Assembly (NCBI GenBank): GCA_031284845.1
Contig: JAITXH010000158.1
Coordinates: 1-13,941, forward strand
Direction: 5' to 3'
Source of the DNA: Puniceicoccales bacterium
GTDB lineage: Bacteria > Verrucomicrobiota > Verrucomicrobiia > Opitutales > UBA953
Length of the DNA stretch: 13,941 nt
Shown one piece after another: positions 7,501 through 13,611 of the stretch (positions are counted from its first letter, which is position 1; every line of letters starts with the position of its first letter). A program made the translations under genes and the position numbers. The notes under the pieces are model-generated. The model made no database searches. It was not told the DNA's origin and was given only the letters and a program-made list of their open reading frames with translations.

Positions 7501-9073
7501 GCGCGGCACACTGAATCTGACTACCGACGTTGCCCCGAGTCTTGCCGATATCGGCACGAAGAGCATAGCAGTCATCCATGCCAGCGGCGGGCTTCGCGGA
7601 GACATCGCATTTGTCAACGGGAGGGAAGGGCAAGCATACACCTTGCGTCCCGCTCCCCAGCTTGAAGAGCCTTCGCCGGGCATCCCCGGTGTCACACCGC
7701 CCCAAGAGCCGCAGCCGAGGTATTATCTCGTCCCCATTGCTTATAAATTCCACATAGATGACGAAAGAGATACCGGATATGTCGTGGTGGGCTATGATTA
7801 CTCCAGCTTCCTTTTTACGGACCAGTTGAACGCCAACCAACGCCAAATCGGCATCGCGTTGAATGAACTGGAAATGGATACTGCAAAGGACGGCCCGACA
7901 CAGGATCCCTTGCTTCTCGCAATAAATAATTTCACCGACGCCGCCGAGATTCGCAGTGCCTACGACCAGTTGATGCCGGTGCATTTGATGGCACTGGCCC
8001 ACTCATCCGTGAAGCAGGCCACTGCACTTACGGGGACCATTGACCGGCGATTGAGGGACTTCCGGCGCGGCGCACTCCAGCCCGGCTCCGTGTGGACGAA
8101 TTATCTCTTTGCCGGGAATTACGGCTTCGATTTCGCCGCGCATCCCCTGACTGCAGCCGCAGGCAGGGCACCCACCTCGTTCGTTCCTTATACCGGATTC
8201 AGCTCCGAAAATCCCTTTACCGTGTGGCTGAACGGCAGCGCCTCGCTCTGGAAAACCAAAGAATCCGGTGCCAGTTCACTCCCGACTACCAAGTCCAACC
8301 AATATACCGGCGTGATAGGTTTTGATTATCGTTGGGAATCCGGCTTTGCCCGGCGTCTGACCACTTACGATGTCGGCGTCGCGCTCGGCTACAACAATAC
8401 CACCGACAAGATCGGAACCTCCGGTTCGCAAAACGAACTAAGCGCAGCTTCCATTTCGGCTTATTTCACTTTTGAGAAACAGGGCTTTTTTGCCGAAGTG
8501 ATGACTTCTTATGCGTTAAACAGCTACAGCTTTAATCGCAATGTCAACATCCCCGGTCTCGCCCCTGCGCACGCGAGCGCAAAGCCGGACGGTGCCCAGT
8601 ATATCGCCTACATCGGCCTCGGCTATGAGTGGCAATATCAGGATTGGGCGCATGGCCCCATTTTCTCTGCTCAATATACGCGCACCGATGTGGATGGCTT
8701 TGCCGAATCCGGTGCCGGTGCGCAGAATTTGCACACAGGGAAGCAGAACTATGATTCACTGCTGACGAATATCGGCTACCGGTTCACCAAGCGCATTCGT
8801 GCGGATTTTGCCACGCTCCTCCCAGAAATCCGTGCCGCCTGGCACCACGACTTCAAGGACGGCGATGTGAACATCACTTCCCGCATGAACGGCGGTTTGC
8901 CCTTCTCGGTCAAATCCGGAAAGGTCGGGCAAGATTACTTCACGCTGGGCTTGGGCTTGACGGCGCTGCTCACGGAGCACATCAGCCTCAGCTTGGACTA
9001 CGACGCCACAATTCTTCAGAAAAACATGGCCCCGCAGCACACGGTCAACGCGCTTATGCGCATTTCATTCTGA
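4529..9073 (+). CDS. Kexin-like S8 serine protease autotransporter (P-domain, beta-stalk, outer-membrane barrel)
   Basis: A 1514-residue type V secreted protein. Residues 1-23 form a Sec signal peptide (core LSILLAGATALAASVV, cut near SGA/PF). The mature part starts NDPLYPP...GQWHL (29-45), like the mature start of kexin/furin proteases, so there is almost no room for an inhibitory propeptide. The S8 triad is complete: D93 (GIIDDG), H134 (DGHGTAVAG), S325 (GGTSSSSP), with oxyanion N245 (AAGN). A Pro/Ala linker (464-478) leads to a proprotein-convertase P-domain (about 485-607; GVGDWKL near its end). Residues about 610-1040 are Gly/Thr/Val-rich beta-helix-like repeats (SGGVFNLDG and similar), then a Pro-rich hinge (1041-1063), a predicted helical linker (about 1095-1180), and a barrel of about 290 residues ending in MRISF with terminal Phe, the usual BAM signal. 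It is likely surface-exposed or released and protein-degrading; its substrate is unknown. Confidence 0.93.
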   Translation: MTKLPLSILLAGATALAASVVSGAPFTPNDPLYPPSELYYGQWHLAATSNLASYFPQETSLVFPWIASVTGDNVTGAWAQGYTGAGVIIGIIDDGVPGDHPDLAANYRGDLSLNFSQGTIAKQPQRPYQTTDGHGTAVAGVAAAVGGNAIGVTGAAPHAQIAGMRVTFEAGLEGDPIMTAADEVDAFLWQSGVDKDGKYLSQPVISVKNNSWGPTVPFQKDDKTVFDALNAASKNGTIFVFAAGNSRGTFSENANGFGLNTLEPAIAVAAFGADGKYSYYSDYGSSIFVTAASANYEGFGIVTTDRVGNMGYADADYYAAFGGTSSSSPLVAGIIALGKEANPAMDVRWAKHAIARTSILVDPTDKSPSSGVLDWMATTLTGRGWQTNGAGLHFNPDYGFGLLDAGAFVKRVVDLAYVTERTTYTLTVPVNTKIANTAGNVIHYVSTSNKSNIKVGYEHFDTVQPSAAAAPAPAAAPRADTNPIVAIKRDYLYSFKLGQSNVSQSLETVELHVNITSGQAWKDLLIQLVSPSGVVSDLYSPLLNAPSTDESLTAALMGLNNGLENWTFTTNAFWGESGVGDWKLLFSNYGDSTMTIKDFSLKFNQGEAVLESALRGPIDKDISAHALVIDNPDTTFTLPAGRTFTVAEGTIQNSGVIDISGRIAETSYKGNQVSIRGGVFTLQAGGQVDAKRGVILSGGVFNLDGKLNTPSGTTLLETTVVEGESSTQNVKYPFGLIVAGGVLNVGDNASVSTGVLQTAGRVNIATGKKLTTPKLEVQGTFTAATETETAWLSTPGNLSLSGTLDGSLLARDGAIVTASGSAKIIGTLTLAGASTSEAEVAQFNVGTGSNVEVTGGVLVQHGNFTINTNTFKTKQITVSGGKAEITTAAVFDTPLTQTGGIVLFHGNTEGATTLNRSISTSGGLLVTSDDVKVFTAPTITVSGSGSFSPGGAAAVTLQVNGDFNLNRGALTLNVTRAASDFIEVSGRTVFRRGTLNLTTDVAPSLADIGTKSIAVIHASGGLRGDIAFVNGREGQAYTLRPAPQLEEPSPGIPGVTPPQEPQPRYYLVPIAYKFHIDDERDTGYVVVGYDYSSFLFTDQLNANQRQIGIALNELEMDTAKDGPTQDPLLLAINNFTDAAEIRSAYDQLMPVHLMALAHSSVKQATALTGTIDRRLRDFRRGALQPGSVWTNYLFAGNYGFDFAAHPLTAAAGRAPTSFVPYTGFSSENPFTVWLNGSASLWKTKESGASSLPTTKSNQYTGVIGFDYRWESGFARRLTTYDVGVALGYNNTTDKIGTSGSQNELSAASISAYFTFEKQGFFAEVMTSYALNSYSFNRNVNIPGLAPAHASAKPDGAQYIAYIGLGYEWQYQDWAHGPIFSAQYTRTDVDGFAESGAGAQNLHTGKQNYDSLLTNIGYRFTKRIRADFATLLPEIRAAWHHDFKDGDVNITSRMNGGLPFSVKSGKVGQDYFTLGLGLTALLTEHISLSLDYDATILQKNMAPQHTVNALMRISF

Positions 9074-9111
9074 ACTGAAAAGGCCTGGAATCAGCTAATC
9101 GTTAACGGGAA

Positions 9112-9143
9112 GGGAAAGGGGATGTCTGTTCCCGACCTTTCCC
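9112..9143. repeat. Inverted repeat between convergent autotransporter and nuoJ
   Basis: GGGAAAGG (9112-9119) and CCTTTCCC (9136-9143) form a perfect 8-bp stem with a 16-base loop. An alternative pairing, CGGGAA (9106-9111) with TTCCCG (9129-9134), competes with it. The site sits in the 124 bases between two convergent genes, where a bidirectional terminator would be expected, but no T-tract follows on either strand. The remainder of 9074-9197 shows no trace of nuoK or any other gene. Confidence 0.4.
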
Positions 9144-9197
9144 GCTCTCCGCGAAATGTGCGGTCAACCCCGCAGGTGGAAGACCGCTCGCACAGCG

Positions 9198-9731
9198 TCA
9201 GCTTTTTGCCTTTTTGCTCAAAGAGACGACGCCAATCATGGCCGTAAGCAAAAGGAAACCGGCGAGTTGCAATGGCAGCATGTATTTCGAGAGCAGGCTG
9301 TAGCCAAAGGCTTTTGCACCTGTAGCATAGGCGCTTGGGTTCTCCGCGCCGGGCAACACAGGCGGCGGCGCGGGAAGTGGGGTATCGGGCAGTGCCGACG
9401 GGTTGTTGATCAGCCACCACGCTATGCCTCCGAAGCTGCCCAGCGCGACCACACTCGCCCCCACCGACCACCACGAGAGCGGTTGCCCGGCGATGCGTTC
9501 CACATCAAACAGCATGATGATAAAAACGAAAAGCACCATGACAGAGCCTGCATAGACGAGGATTTGCAGCACGCCAAGAAAGGGCGCATCGAGCAGGAAA
9601 AAATTGGCCGCTACGCCGACAAGGGCAAGAATCATCCCCATGGCGCTGTTGACGGGGTTCCGGCTGGCGACCACAAACAACGCGGCTGACAGAGTCAACG
9701 CAGCGAAAATATAGAAGAGGGAATCCACCAT
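9198..9731 (-). CDS. nuoJ: NADH-quinone oxidoreductase subunit J
   Basis: NuoJ is a membrane-arm subunit of respiratory complex I (NADH:quinone oxidoreductase, proton-pumping). The protein has 177 residues from ATG 9731 and five predicted membrane segments: about 4-21, 29-47, 52-75, 88-108 and 150-171. The family hallmarks are SRNPVNSAMGMILALVGVA (23-41) and LQILVYAGSVMVLFVF (55-70), the conserved third helix. A Pro-rich loop (115-128) before the last helix is longer than I would expect. An upstream GTG at 9761 would add ten residues (MPTRYGGAPR); the ATG fits the usual NuoJ start. It is notable that no other nuo gene is beside it: nuoK does not follow, and ribosomal genes lie upstream on the other strand. 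It may complement a nuo operon elsewhere or be an extra copy. Confidence 0.92.
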   Translation of the reverse strand: MVDSLFYIFAALTLSAALFVVASRNPVNSAMGMILALVGVAANFFLLDAPFLGVLQILVYAGSVMVLFVFIIMLFDVERIAGQPLSWWSVGASVVALGSFGGIAWWLINNPSALPDTPLPAPPPVLPGAENPSAYATGAKAFGYSLLSKYMLPLQLAGFLLLTAMIGVVSLSKKAKS

Positions 9732-9765
9732 GCGAGGCGCGCCACCGTAGCGGGTCGGCACAGTC

Positions 9766-9800
9766 GTTCAATAATAGAAATTTATAATTTCTTTATTTCC
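9766..9800. promoter_or_regulatory. AT-rich divergent promoter region with palindrome (nuoJ / rpmI)
   Basis: This AT-rich patch stands out in GC-rich DNA between divergent nuoJ and rpmI. It holds a 17-base palindrome, AGAAATTTATAATTTCT (9776-9792), with 7-bp arms around TAT. A TATAAT lies at 9783-9788 on the plus strand and TATTAT (9775-9770) on the minus strand, so either or both could serve as -10 boxes. Matching -35 boxes are not convincing. The palindrome may be a regulator site or merely a consequence of overlapping -10 elements. Confidence 0.4.
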
Positions 9801-9860
9801 CTGTTTTTTCGCTTTACAACTCACCGCGTATTCCTTCCCTGTCGCCCCTCTCCGCACATT

Positions 9861-10055
9861 ATGCAGAAGACAAAAAAATCCATCGCGAAGCGATTCAAAG
9901 TGACCGGTTCCGGCAAAATCATGCGCCGTAGTCCGAGCACCCGCCATCTGCTTCGTAACAAATCCACCAAGTCAAGGCGTCGCAGCGGCGCAGACAAACC
10001 GGTTGATTCCGGCTTTGTCGGTTCCATCCGTGCTGCGTTGCCGTTCAGCCACTAA
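9861..10055 (+). CDS. rpmI: 50S ribosomal protein bL35
   Basis: bL35 is a small basic protein of the large ribosomal subunit. The 64-residue product has the family pattern: KTKKSIAKRFKVTGSGKIMR (3-22), then a His/Arg-rich HLLRNKSTKSRRR (29-41), and a hydrophobic end. Length is as usual for the family (about 64-66). It is followed 101 bases later by rplT, the conserved partner. The common upstream partner infC (translation initiation factor 3) is absent here; instead nuoJ diverges. No Shine-Dalgarno is evident before the ATG. Confidence 0.96.
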   Translation: MQKTKKSIAKRFKVTGSGKIMRRSPSTRHLLRNKSTKSRRRSGADKPVDSGFVGSIRAALPFSH

Positions 10056-10090
10056 TCCGACTGAGCATTATTTGACGCAACCGCGACCTC

Positions 10091-10115
10091 CCGGGTGACT
10101 TTTTTGGCGACCCGG
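10091..10115 (+). repeat. Hairpin between rpmI and rplT
   Basis: CCGGGT (10091-10096) pairs with ACCCGG (10110-10115) around a 13-base loop containing six T. It lies in the 101-base rpmI-rplT spacer, 41 bases before the rplT start. In other bacteria L20 represses its own operon by binding mRNA structures, so a regulatory or processing role is possible, but nothing here proves it. No U-tract follows the stem, so a terminator is unlikely. Confidence 0.35.
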
Positions 10116-10156
10116 AAGCCGCAATAAACCAAACTAAACAGGAGAAATAACACAAC

Positions 10157-10513
10157 ATGCCTCGTGTAACAAACGGCCCGGCCACACGCGCCAGGCGAAA
10201 CCGAATACTACGACTTGCCAAAGGATATTTTGGCAACAAATCCCGCTTGCCCCACTACGCCCGAGAGGCCGTGGAGCGCGCCCAAAAATTCGCATATCGC
10301 GACAGACGGGCGGAAAAACGCGAATATCGCCAACTCTGGATCGTGCGTATTAACGCTGCGTGCCGTCCGCTCGAAATTACTTACAGCCGCTTGGTTCAAG
10401 GTCTGAAAAAGGCCGGAATCATCATTGACCGTAAGCATCTCAGCGAACTGGCCATCAACGACGCCCCGGCCTTTGAGGCTGTCGTCGCCAAGGCCAAGGC
10501 TGCAATAGCCTGA
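10157..10513 (+). CDS. rplT: 50S ribosomal protein bL20
   Basis: bL20 binds 23S rRNA early in large-subunit assembly and in several bacteria represses its own operon. The 118-residue protein has the basic N-terminal extension MPRVTNGPATRARRNRILR (1-19), then LAKGYFGNKSR, AYRDRRAEKREYRQLWIVRINA (an RRxxKREFRxLWIxRINA signature) and YSRLVQGLKKAGIIIDRKHLSELA. Length is normal. A good Shine-Dalgarno, AGGAG at 10140-10144, lies 12 bases before ATG 10157, one of the few clear ones in the window. A strong terminator follows the gene. Confidence 0.97.
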   Translation: MPRVTNGPATRARRNRILRLAKGYFGNKSRLPHYAREAVERAQKFAYRDRRAEKREYRQLWIVRINAACRPLEITYSRLVQGLKKAGIIIDRKHLSELAINDAPAFEAVVAKAKAAIA

Positions 10514-10529
10514 CCTGAACAAGATCCCT

Positions 10530-10585
10530 AAACAATGCGGCCCGCAGTCTTTGCCCGACAGCGGGCCTCGTTGTTTCTGATTTTT
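10530..10585 (+). terminator. Intrinsic terminator of the rpmI-rplT unit
   Basis: AAACAA (10530-10535) pairs with TTGTTT (10571-10576), and GGCCCGC (10539-10545) pairs with GCGGGCC (10561-10567). The three bases between the arms on each side give one G-C pair, one wobble and one mismatch, so the stem is nearly continuous over 16 positions. T-rich sequence follows (TCTGATTTTT to 10585). It starts 17 bases after the rplT stop and ends 28 bases before purU, so purU probably has its own promoter within or after it. Confidence 0.85.
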
Positions 10586-10613
10586 ATGAAATACGCGGGA
10601 TAACCCCGGCACC

Positions 10614-11468
10614 ATGGATAACGTCCTTACATTGACTGCACTTTTGCACGGCCCGGATTCGCCGGGTATTGTTGCACGCACCGCCGGGTGGATATTTGAA
10701 AACGGCGGCAACATTTTGCACGCCGACCAGCATTGCGATGCCGAGGCCGGCATGTTCATCCAGCGCATTGAGTGGCTGCCTGCTGCCGATGCCGTAGCCG
10801 AGGCGCAGCGCTTCCGGGTCTTTGCCAATAGTCTGGGCATGGAGGTGAAGATCGGACTGAGCACGGAGCGCCCCAAGGTGGCAGTGCTCGTCTCCAAGCA
10901 GGGGCACGCCTTTCACGACCTCATGTTGCGTTGGACAGCCGGGGAGTTGCCCTGCGAAATCGCCTTTGTAGCCTCCAATCACACCACCTGGGAGACTGCG
11001 GCACGCCAGAGCTACCAAGTCCCGTTTTACCATATTCCAGTCACCCCGGAGACCAAAGACGAAGCCGAGTTACGCCTGGAAGCATTGTTGCGCGAACACG
11101 ATGTCCAGCTCGCCGTCATGGCTCGCTACATGCAGGTTTTGAGCAAAGCCTTTTTGCAGCGTTGCCCCATTCCCGTTATTAACATCCACCACTCCTTTTT
11201 ACCCGCGTTTGCCGGCGCCAGACCCTACTTGCAAGCGTATGCACGCGGCGTGAAGCTCATCGGGGCCACAGCGCACTACGCGACTCCTGTTTTGGATGAC
11301 GGGCCGATCATTCATCAGGCCGTCGCCCCGGTCAACCACCGCCACAGCGTGAACGACCTTGTGCGTCGCGGGCAGGATTTGGAAAAGCAAGTGCTCGCAC
11401 AGGCCGTGTGCTGGCATCTCCAAAACCGCGTGCTCGCCTACGGAAAGAAAACCGTCGTGTTTGATTGA
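10614..11468 (+). CDS. purU: Formyltetrahydrofolate deformylase
   Basis: PurU hydrolyses 10-formyltetrahydrofolate to formate and tetrahydrofolate in the cytosol, balancing one-carbon units and supplying formate for purine synthesis. The 284-residue protein has an N-terminal ACT domain (about 5-80; HGPDSPGIVARTAGWIFENGG) and a formyltransferase-fold domain (about 87-284). The catalytic residues of the GART-like fold are visible: N190 and H192 in VINIHHSFLPAF, and D228 in TPVLDDGPII. RGVKLIGATAHY (211-222) is the family signature. Length is normal. The gene is preceded by the rplT terminator and converges on nadK, with 44 bases between the stops. A weak inverted repeat (GCGGAG 11469-11474, CTCCGC 11505-11510) lies between them. 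Confidence 0.95.
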   Translation: MDNVLTLTALLHGPDSPGIVARTAGWIFENGGNILHADQHCDAEAGMFIQRIEWLPAADAVAEAQRFRVFANSLGMEVKIGLSTERPKVAVLVSKQGHAFHDLMLRWTAGELPCEIAFVASNHTTWETAARQSYQVPFYHIPVTPETKDEAELRLEALLREHDVQLAVMARYMQVLSKAFLQRCPIPVINIHHSFLPAFAGARPYLQAYARGVKLIGATAHYATPVLDDGPIIHQAVAPVNHRHSVNDLVRRGQDLEKQVLAQAVCWHLQNRVLAYGKKTVVFD

Positions 11469-11512
11469 GCGGAGCAGCCCGCCACAACGCCCGCTCGTGC
11501 GTCCCTCCGCAC

Positions 11513-12334
11513 TCACGCCCAGCGCAACTTATCACGCAAAAGTTTGAAGTGCGAAAATCCCTTTGGCTGGATGATCGGCATCGTTTGTTCGGACAGGCGA
11601 ATCTCCAGCGGGAATTGGGTGCATTCCGGGCCAAACTGCACACCGTCAACAGTGATGTCTGCGAAGCCTTCCGATTCCTCATCGGCGGCGACCGTGATAC
11701 TCCGCCCGCGCGGCAAAATCAACGACCTGTCCGACAGCGTGTGCGGGCATATCGGCGTGATGGCAAAGACATCGGCACCGGGATCTATGAGCGGGCCGCC
11801 AGCCGATAAATTGTATGCCGTTGAACCCGTCGGCGTAGTCACAATCAGCCCGTCACAACGGTAGGAACTCACAAACTCCCCGCCCGAGGCCACCTGCAAG
11901 CGCATCATGCGGGAGTGGTTGCGCGTTTTTACCACCACATCATTCAGCGCCAGTGCGCGACAGCCGCCACGCGTGCGGCATTCCAGCAAAATCCGGCGGT
12001 CTATCTGGCAATCCCCACGGAGCACCGCCAGCAGGCTCTCCCCGGCATCTTCAGAGGCGTAATGCGCCAAAAATCCCAATTTGCCGCGATTAATGCCGAA
12101 CACCGGCACCTGCCATTCCACTGCCTGCGAGACCACGCCCAGCAGAGTGCCATCGCCGCCCAGCACCGCGCAGGCATCGCATCCCTTCAGGGCACCCGCG
12201 CGCAGAGGGTAGGAATCCGGGAGTAGTGTTTCGACCCCGGCCCCTTTCGCCACACGTTCCAGTTCGGCGATAAGTGCAGGGACTCCCGGCTTCGTTCGAT
12301 TGGCGACAATCGCGATGCGGCGTATGGTTGACAT
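11513..12334 (-). CDS. nadK: NAD kinase
   Basis: NAD kinase phosphorylates NAD to NADP and controls the cellular NADP(H) pool. With the start at ATG 12334 it has 273 residues. Visible motifs are LGGDGTLL (58-65, the GGDGT motif with D61), FGINRGKLGFLA (79-90), ALNDVVV (129-135), and the family signature DGLIVTTPTGSTAYNLSAGGPL (161-182; two overlapping conserved blocks). ITPICPHTLSDRSLI (192-206) follows as usual. An in-frame ATG at 12343 would add MGN; GGGAA just upstream of ATG 12334 resembles a Shine-Dalgarno, which favours 12334 slightly, though its spacing is short. The gene converges with purU and diverges from the acidic-tailed protein gene. Confidence 0.96.
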   Translation of the reverse strand: MSTIRRIAIVANRTKPGVPALIAELERVAKGAGVETLLPDSYPLRAGALKGCDACAVLGGDGTLLGVVSQAVEWQVPVFGINRGKLGFLAHYASEDAGESLLAVLRGDCQIDRRILLECRTRGGCRALALNDVVVKTRNHSRMMRLQVASGGEFVSSYRCDGLIVTTPTGSTAYNLSAGGPLIDPGADVFAITPICPHTLSDRSLILPRGRSITVAADEESEGFADITVDGVQFGPECTQFPLEIRLSEQTMPIIQPKGFSHFKLLRDKLRWA

Positions 12335-12443
12335 GTTTCCCATGTAAGACCGCGCCTTGCCGCTTTGCCACACTTTTTGTTACCGGAATTTTTCTGCTCC
12401 CCGCTTGACAAGGCATTCCAATTTCACATCCGGTCTGCGCCCT
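12335..12443. promoter_or_regulatory. Divergent promoter region nadK / acidic-tailed protein gene
   Basis: A perfect -35 element TTGACA lies at 12405-12410 on the plus strand, 34 bases upstream of ATG 12444. No strong -10 is seen at 16-18 bases (around CATCCGG). The same element at similar distance precedes the autotransporter gene. The nadK promoter must read leftward from this 109-base gap but could not be located. Confidence 0.35.
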
Positions 12444-13247
12444 ATGGCAAAACCGTCCACAAATCTCCTTTGGTGCATTATTCGCTTGGGTAAAGACATG
12501 AATTGGTGGGTGAAGAAAGTCAGCGATGACATCCACTGGGAACCTGACAGCCTCTCTGTCGTGGATCCCAGGCAGCTTGCCTACCTGCTCGACTTGCTCG
12601 ATCCCCTCCGTGAATACGGCTTATCCACAGACACTGTGGAATCCGCCTTCATCCCGTTTCAAATACAGAGCACGAACACCGACAACACCGTCCGTCTCGT
12701 GCGCGTCAATGAGTCCTTTTTTGAGTCCGACGAGTTGCTTTTTGCGCTTCCGGATGCCGTGGACGAAGAGAAAGGCCCCTACGCCGAATTCATTGACCAC
12801 ATCACCCGCCTGCGCGTCAAATTTCTCAACGACAACATCGAGTTTGAGCAAAAGCTCACCATAGACGAGTTAGAGGAGCAAGTGCGCGAAATCCAGAATC
12901 ATGCCTTCATGGAAGGGCGTGCATTGCACGTTTTTCAGGAGGTTACGGACATCCTCGAATTTGTCCCCGAAGGCTATGAACTCACTGCCGATGAAGATGC
13001 CGTTGCGCCCATTGTCGGCGAAGATGAAGAGATTGATGTAGGGGAAGGATTCGACCTCGATACGGATGAAAAGATTGAGGAAGACGACACCATGCGTTGG
13101 GACGGCGATGAAGAGCCGGAAGAAGAAACGAAGCGCGAAGGTGCCTACGACCTCGATACTGCAGAAGAGGACGAGGAAGAAGAAGGCGATGAGGAAGGCG
13201 GACGAGGGGCGGGTAGGGGAAGAAGCCCGACGCGTCGGCGAAGTTAA
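12444..13247 (+). CDS. Unrecognised protein with globular N-domain and acidic repeat tail
   Basis: A 267-residue protein that I cannot assign to a family. Residues 1-180 look globular and soluble: MAKPSTNLLW, then a Trp-rich patch NWWVKKVSDDIHWEP (20-34), a Leu-rich helix LAYLLDLLDPLREYGL (45-60), and two charged helical stretches about 111-135 and 139-170. No signal peptide or membrane segment is seen. Residues 181-255 are strongly acidic and low in complexity, with a repeated element GFDLDTDEKIEED (202-214) and GAYDLDTAEEDEE (233-245). The last 15 residues switch to Gly/Arg-rich basic sequence (GRGAGRGRSPTRRRS). Such a tail may bind basic proteins or ribosomal or nucleic-acid partners; this is inference. 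Start at ATG 12444 was chosen because the upstream extension is promoter-like; ATG 12498 (MNWWVKK) is an alternative. Confidence 0.8.
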   Translation: MAKPSTNLLWCIIRLGKDMNWWVKKVSDDIHWEPDSLSVVDPRQLAYLLDLLDPLREYGLSTDTVESAFIPFQIQSTNTDNTVRLVRVNESFFESDELLFALPDAVDEEKGPYAEFIDHITRLRVKFLNDNIEFEQKLTIDELEEQVREIQNHAFMEGRALHVFQEVTDILEFVPEGYELTADEDAVAPIVGEDEEIDVGEGFDLDTDEKIEEDDTMRWDGDEEPEEETKREGAYDLDTAEEDEEEEGDEEGGRGAGRGRSPTRRRS

Positions 13248-13316
13248 TGTTTTGCGTCTCGCCAGAACATACCTGAATTGGGCAGCACCAACGCCGCTTA
13301 ACCGCGGATGCCACGG

Positions 13317-13358
13317 ATTTTTTGTTGGATAAAAGGATTTGCGGAGACGGGCATTCGG
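13317..13358 (+). repeat. Imperfect direct repeat, copy 1
   Basis: The copy begins with an A/T run, passes through TTGGATAAAAGGATTTGC (13325-13342) and ends ACGGGCATTCGG (13347-13358). It shares 13 identical bases (TAAAAGGATTTGC, 13330-13342) and 12 more (the 3' end) with copy 2, with a few substitutions and a one- or two-base length difference in between. Confidence 0.8.
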
Positions 13359-13359
13359 G

Positions 13360-13380
13360 GAATTGAGAATTAAGGATTAA
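13360..13380 (+). repeat. Three degenerate 7-base tandem units
   Basis: GAATTGA, GAATTAA and GGATTAA follow each other directly (13360-13366, 13367-13373, 13374-13380), just after repeat copy 1. Each unit differs from the next by one base. It is AT-rich and within non-coding DNA. Confidence 0.6.
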
Positions 13381-13409
13381 GAACGGGCGATGGTCTGCAT
13401 CGGGGGAGC

Positions 13410-13445
13410 GCATGCGTCTCGCGTGCATCGGTGGGCGTCCCGCCC
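13410..13445. repeat. Two adjacent small hairpins (REP-like)
   Basis: GCATGCG (13410-13416) pairs with CGCGTGC (13420-13426) over 7 bp with one T-G wobble and a TCT loop. Seven bases on, GGGCG (13433-13437) pairs with CGCCC (13441-13445) around TCC. Two adjacent GC-rich hairpins in intergenic DNA resemble REP-type elements. A degenerate echo of this stretch (GGTCTGCACGCGTCT, 13610-13624) follows repeat copy 2. Confidence 0.45.
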
Positions 13446-13570
13446 TCCGACAGGAGCCGTTGTCCAACCCGCATCATTCCTAATCTCGCGGCACACATCA
13501 CCTGCGCCAGCCTTCGCAATGAGGTGCCTTCGTGTGAGAAAAAATAGGTGTGCCACCGCCGCACGCCCCT

Positions 13571-13611
13571 AATTTTTATTGGTTAAAAGGATTTGCCGGA
13601 CGGGCATTCGG
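13571..13611 (+). repeat. Imperfect direct repeat, copy 2
   Basis: The copy contains TTGGTTAAAAGGATTTGC (13579-13596) and ACGGGCATTCGG (13600-13611), aligned with copy 1 254 bases upstream. The copies are direct, not inverted, so they are not terminal inverted repeats of a transposon. They could be two members of a dispersed intergenic repeat family or the remains of a local duplication. Confidence 0.8.

Noticed and set aside
5264..8002. A 912-codon open frame on the minus strand, opposite the autotransporter gene
   Set aside because: It lies wholly within a gene with unmistakable domains on the other strand. Its translation is rich in Arg, Gly and His with no recognisable motif. It follows from GC-rich codon bias in the real gene.
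11469..11510. GCGGAG/CTCCGC inverted repeat between purU and nadK as a bidirectional terminator
   Set aside because: Only 6 bp of stem with a 30-base loop and no T-tract; such a match is expected by chance in GC-rich DNA.
12982..13467. A 161-codon minus-strand frame opposite the acidic tail
   Set aside because: It is the antisense of acidic codons, giving Arg, Leu, His and Pro-rich nonsense, and it runs into the repeat region.
13370..13564. A 64-codon minus-strand frame in the repeat region
   Set aside because: It translates the hairpin and repeat DNA itself (for example EGGTPTDARETH), has no family and no start signal. Such frames commonly arise from intergenic repeats.
13317..13611. CRISPR array or transposon ends
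   Set aside because: There are only two copies, imperfect, 254 bases apart and in direct orientation; no regular spacers, no inverted ends and no transposase frame.
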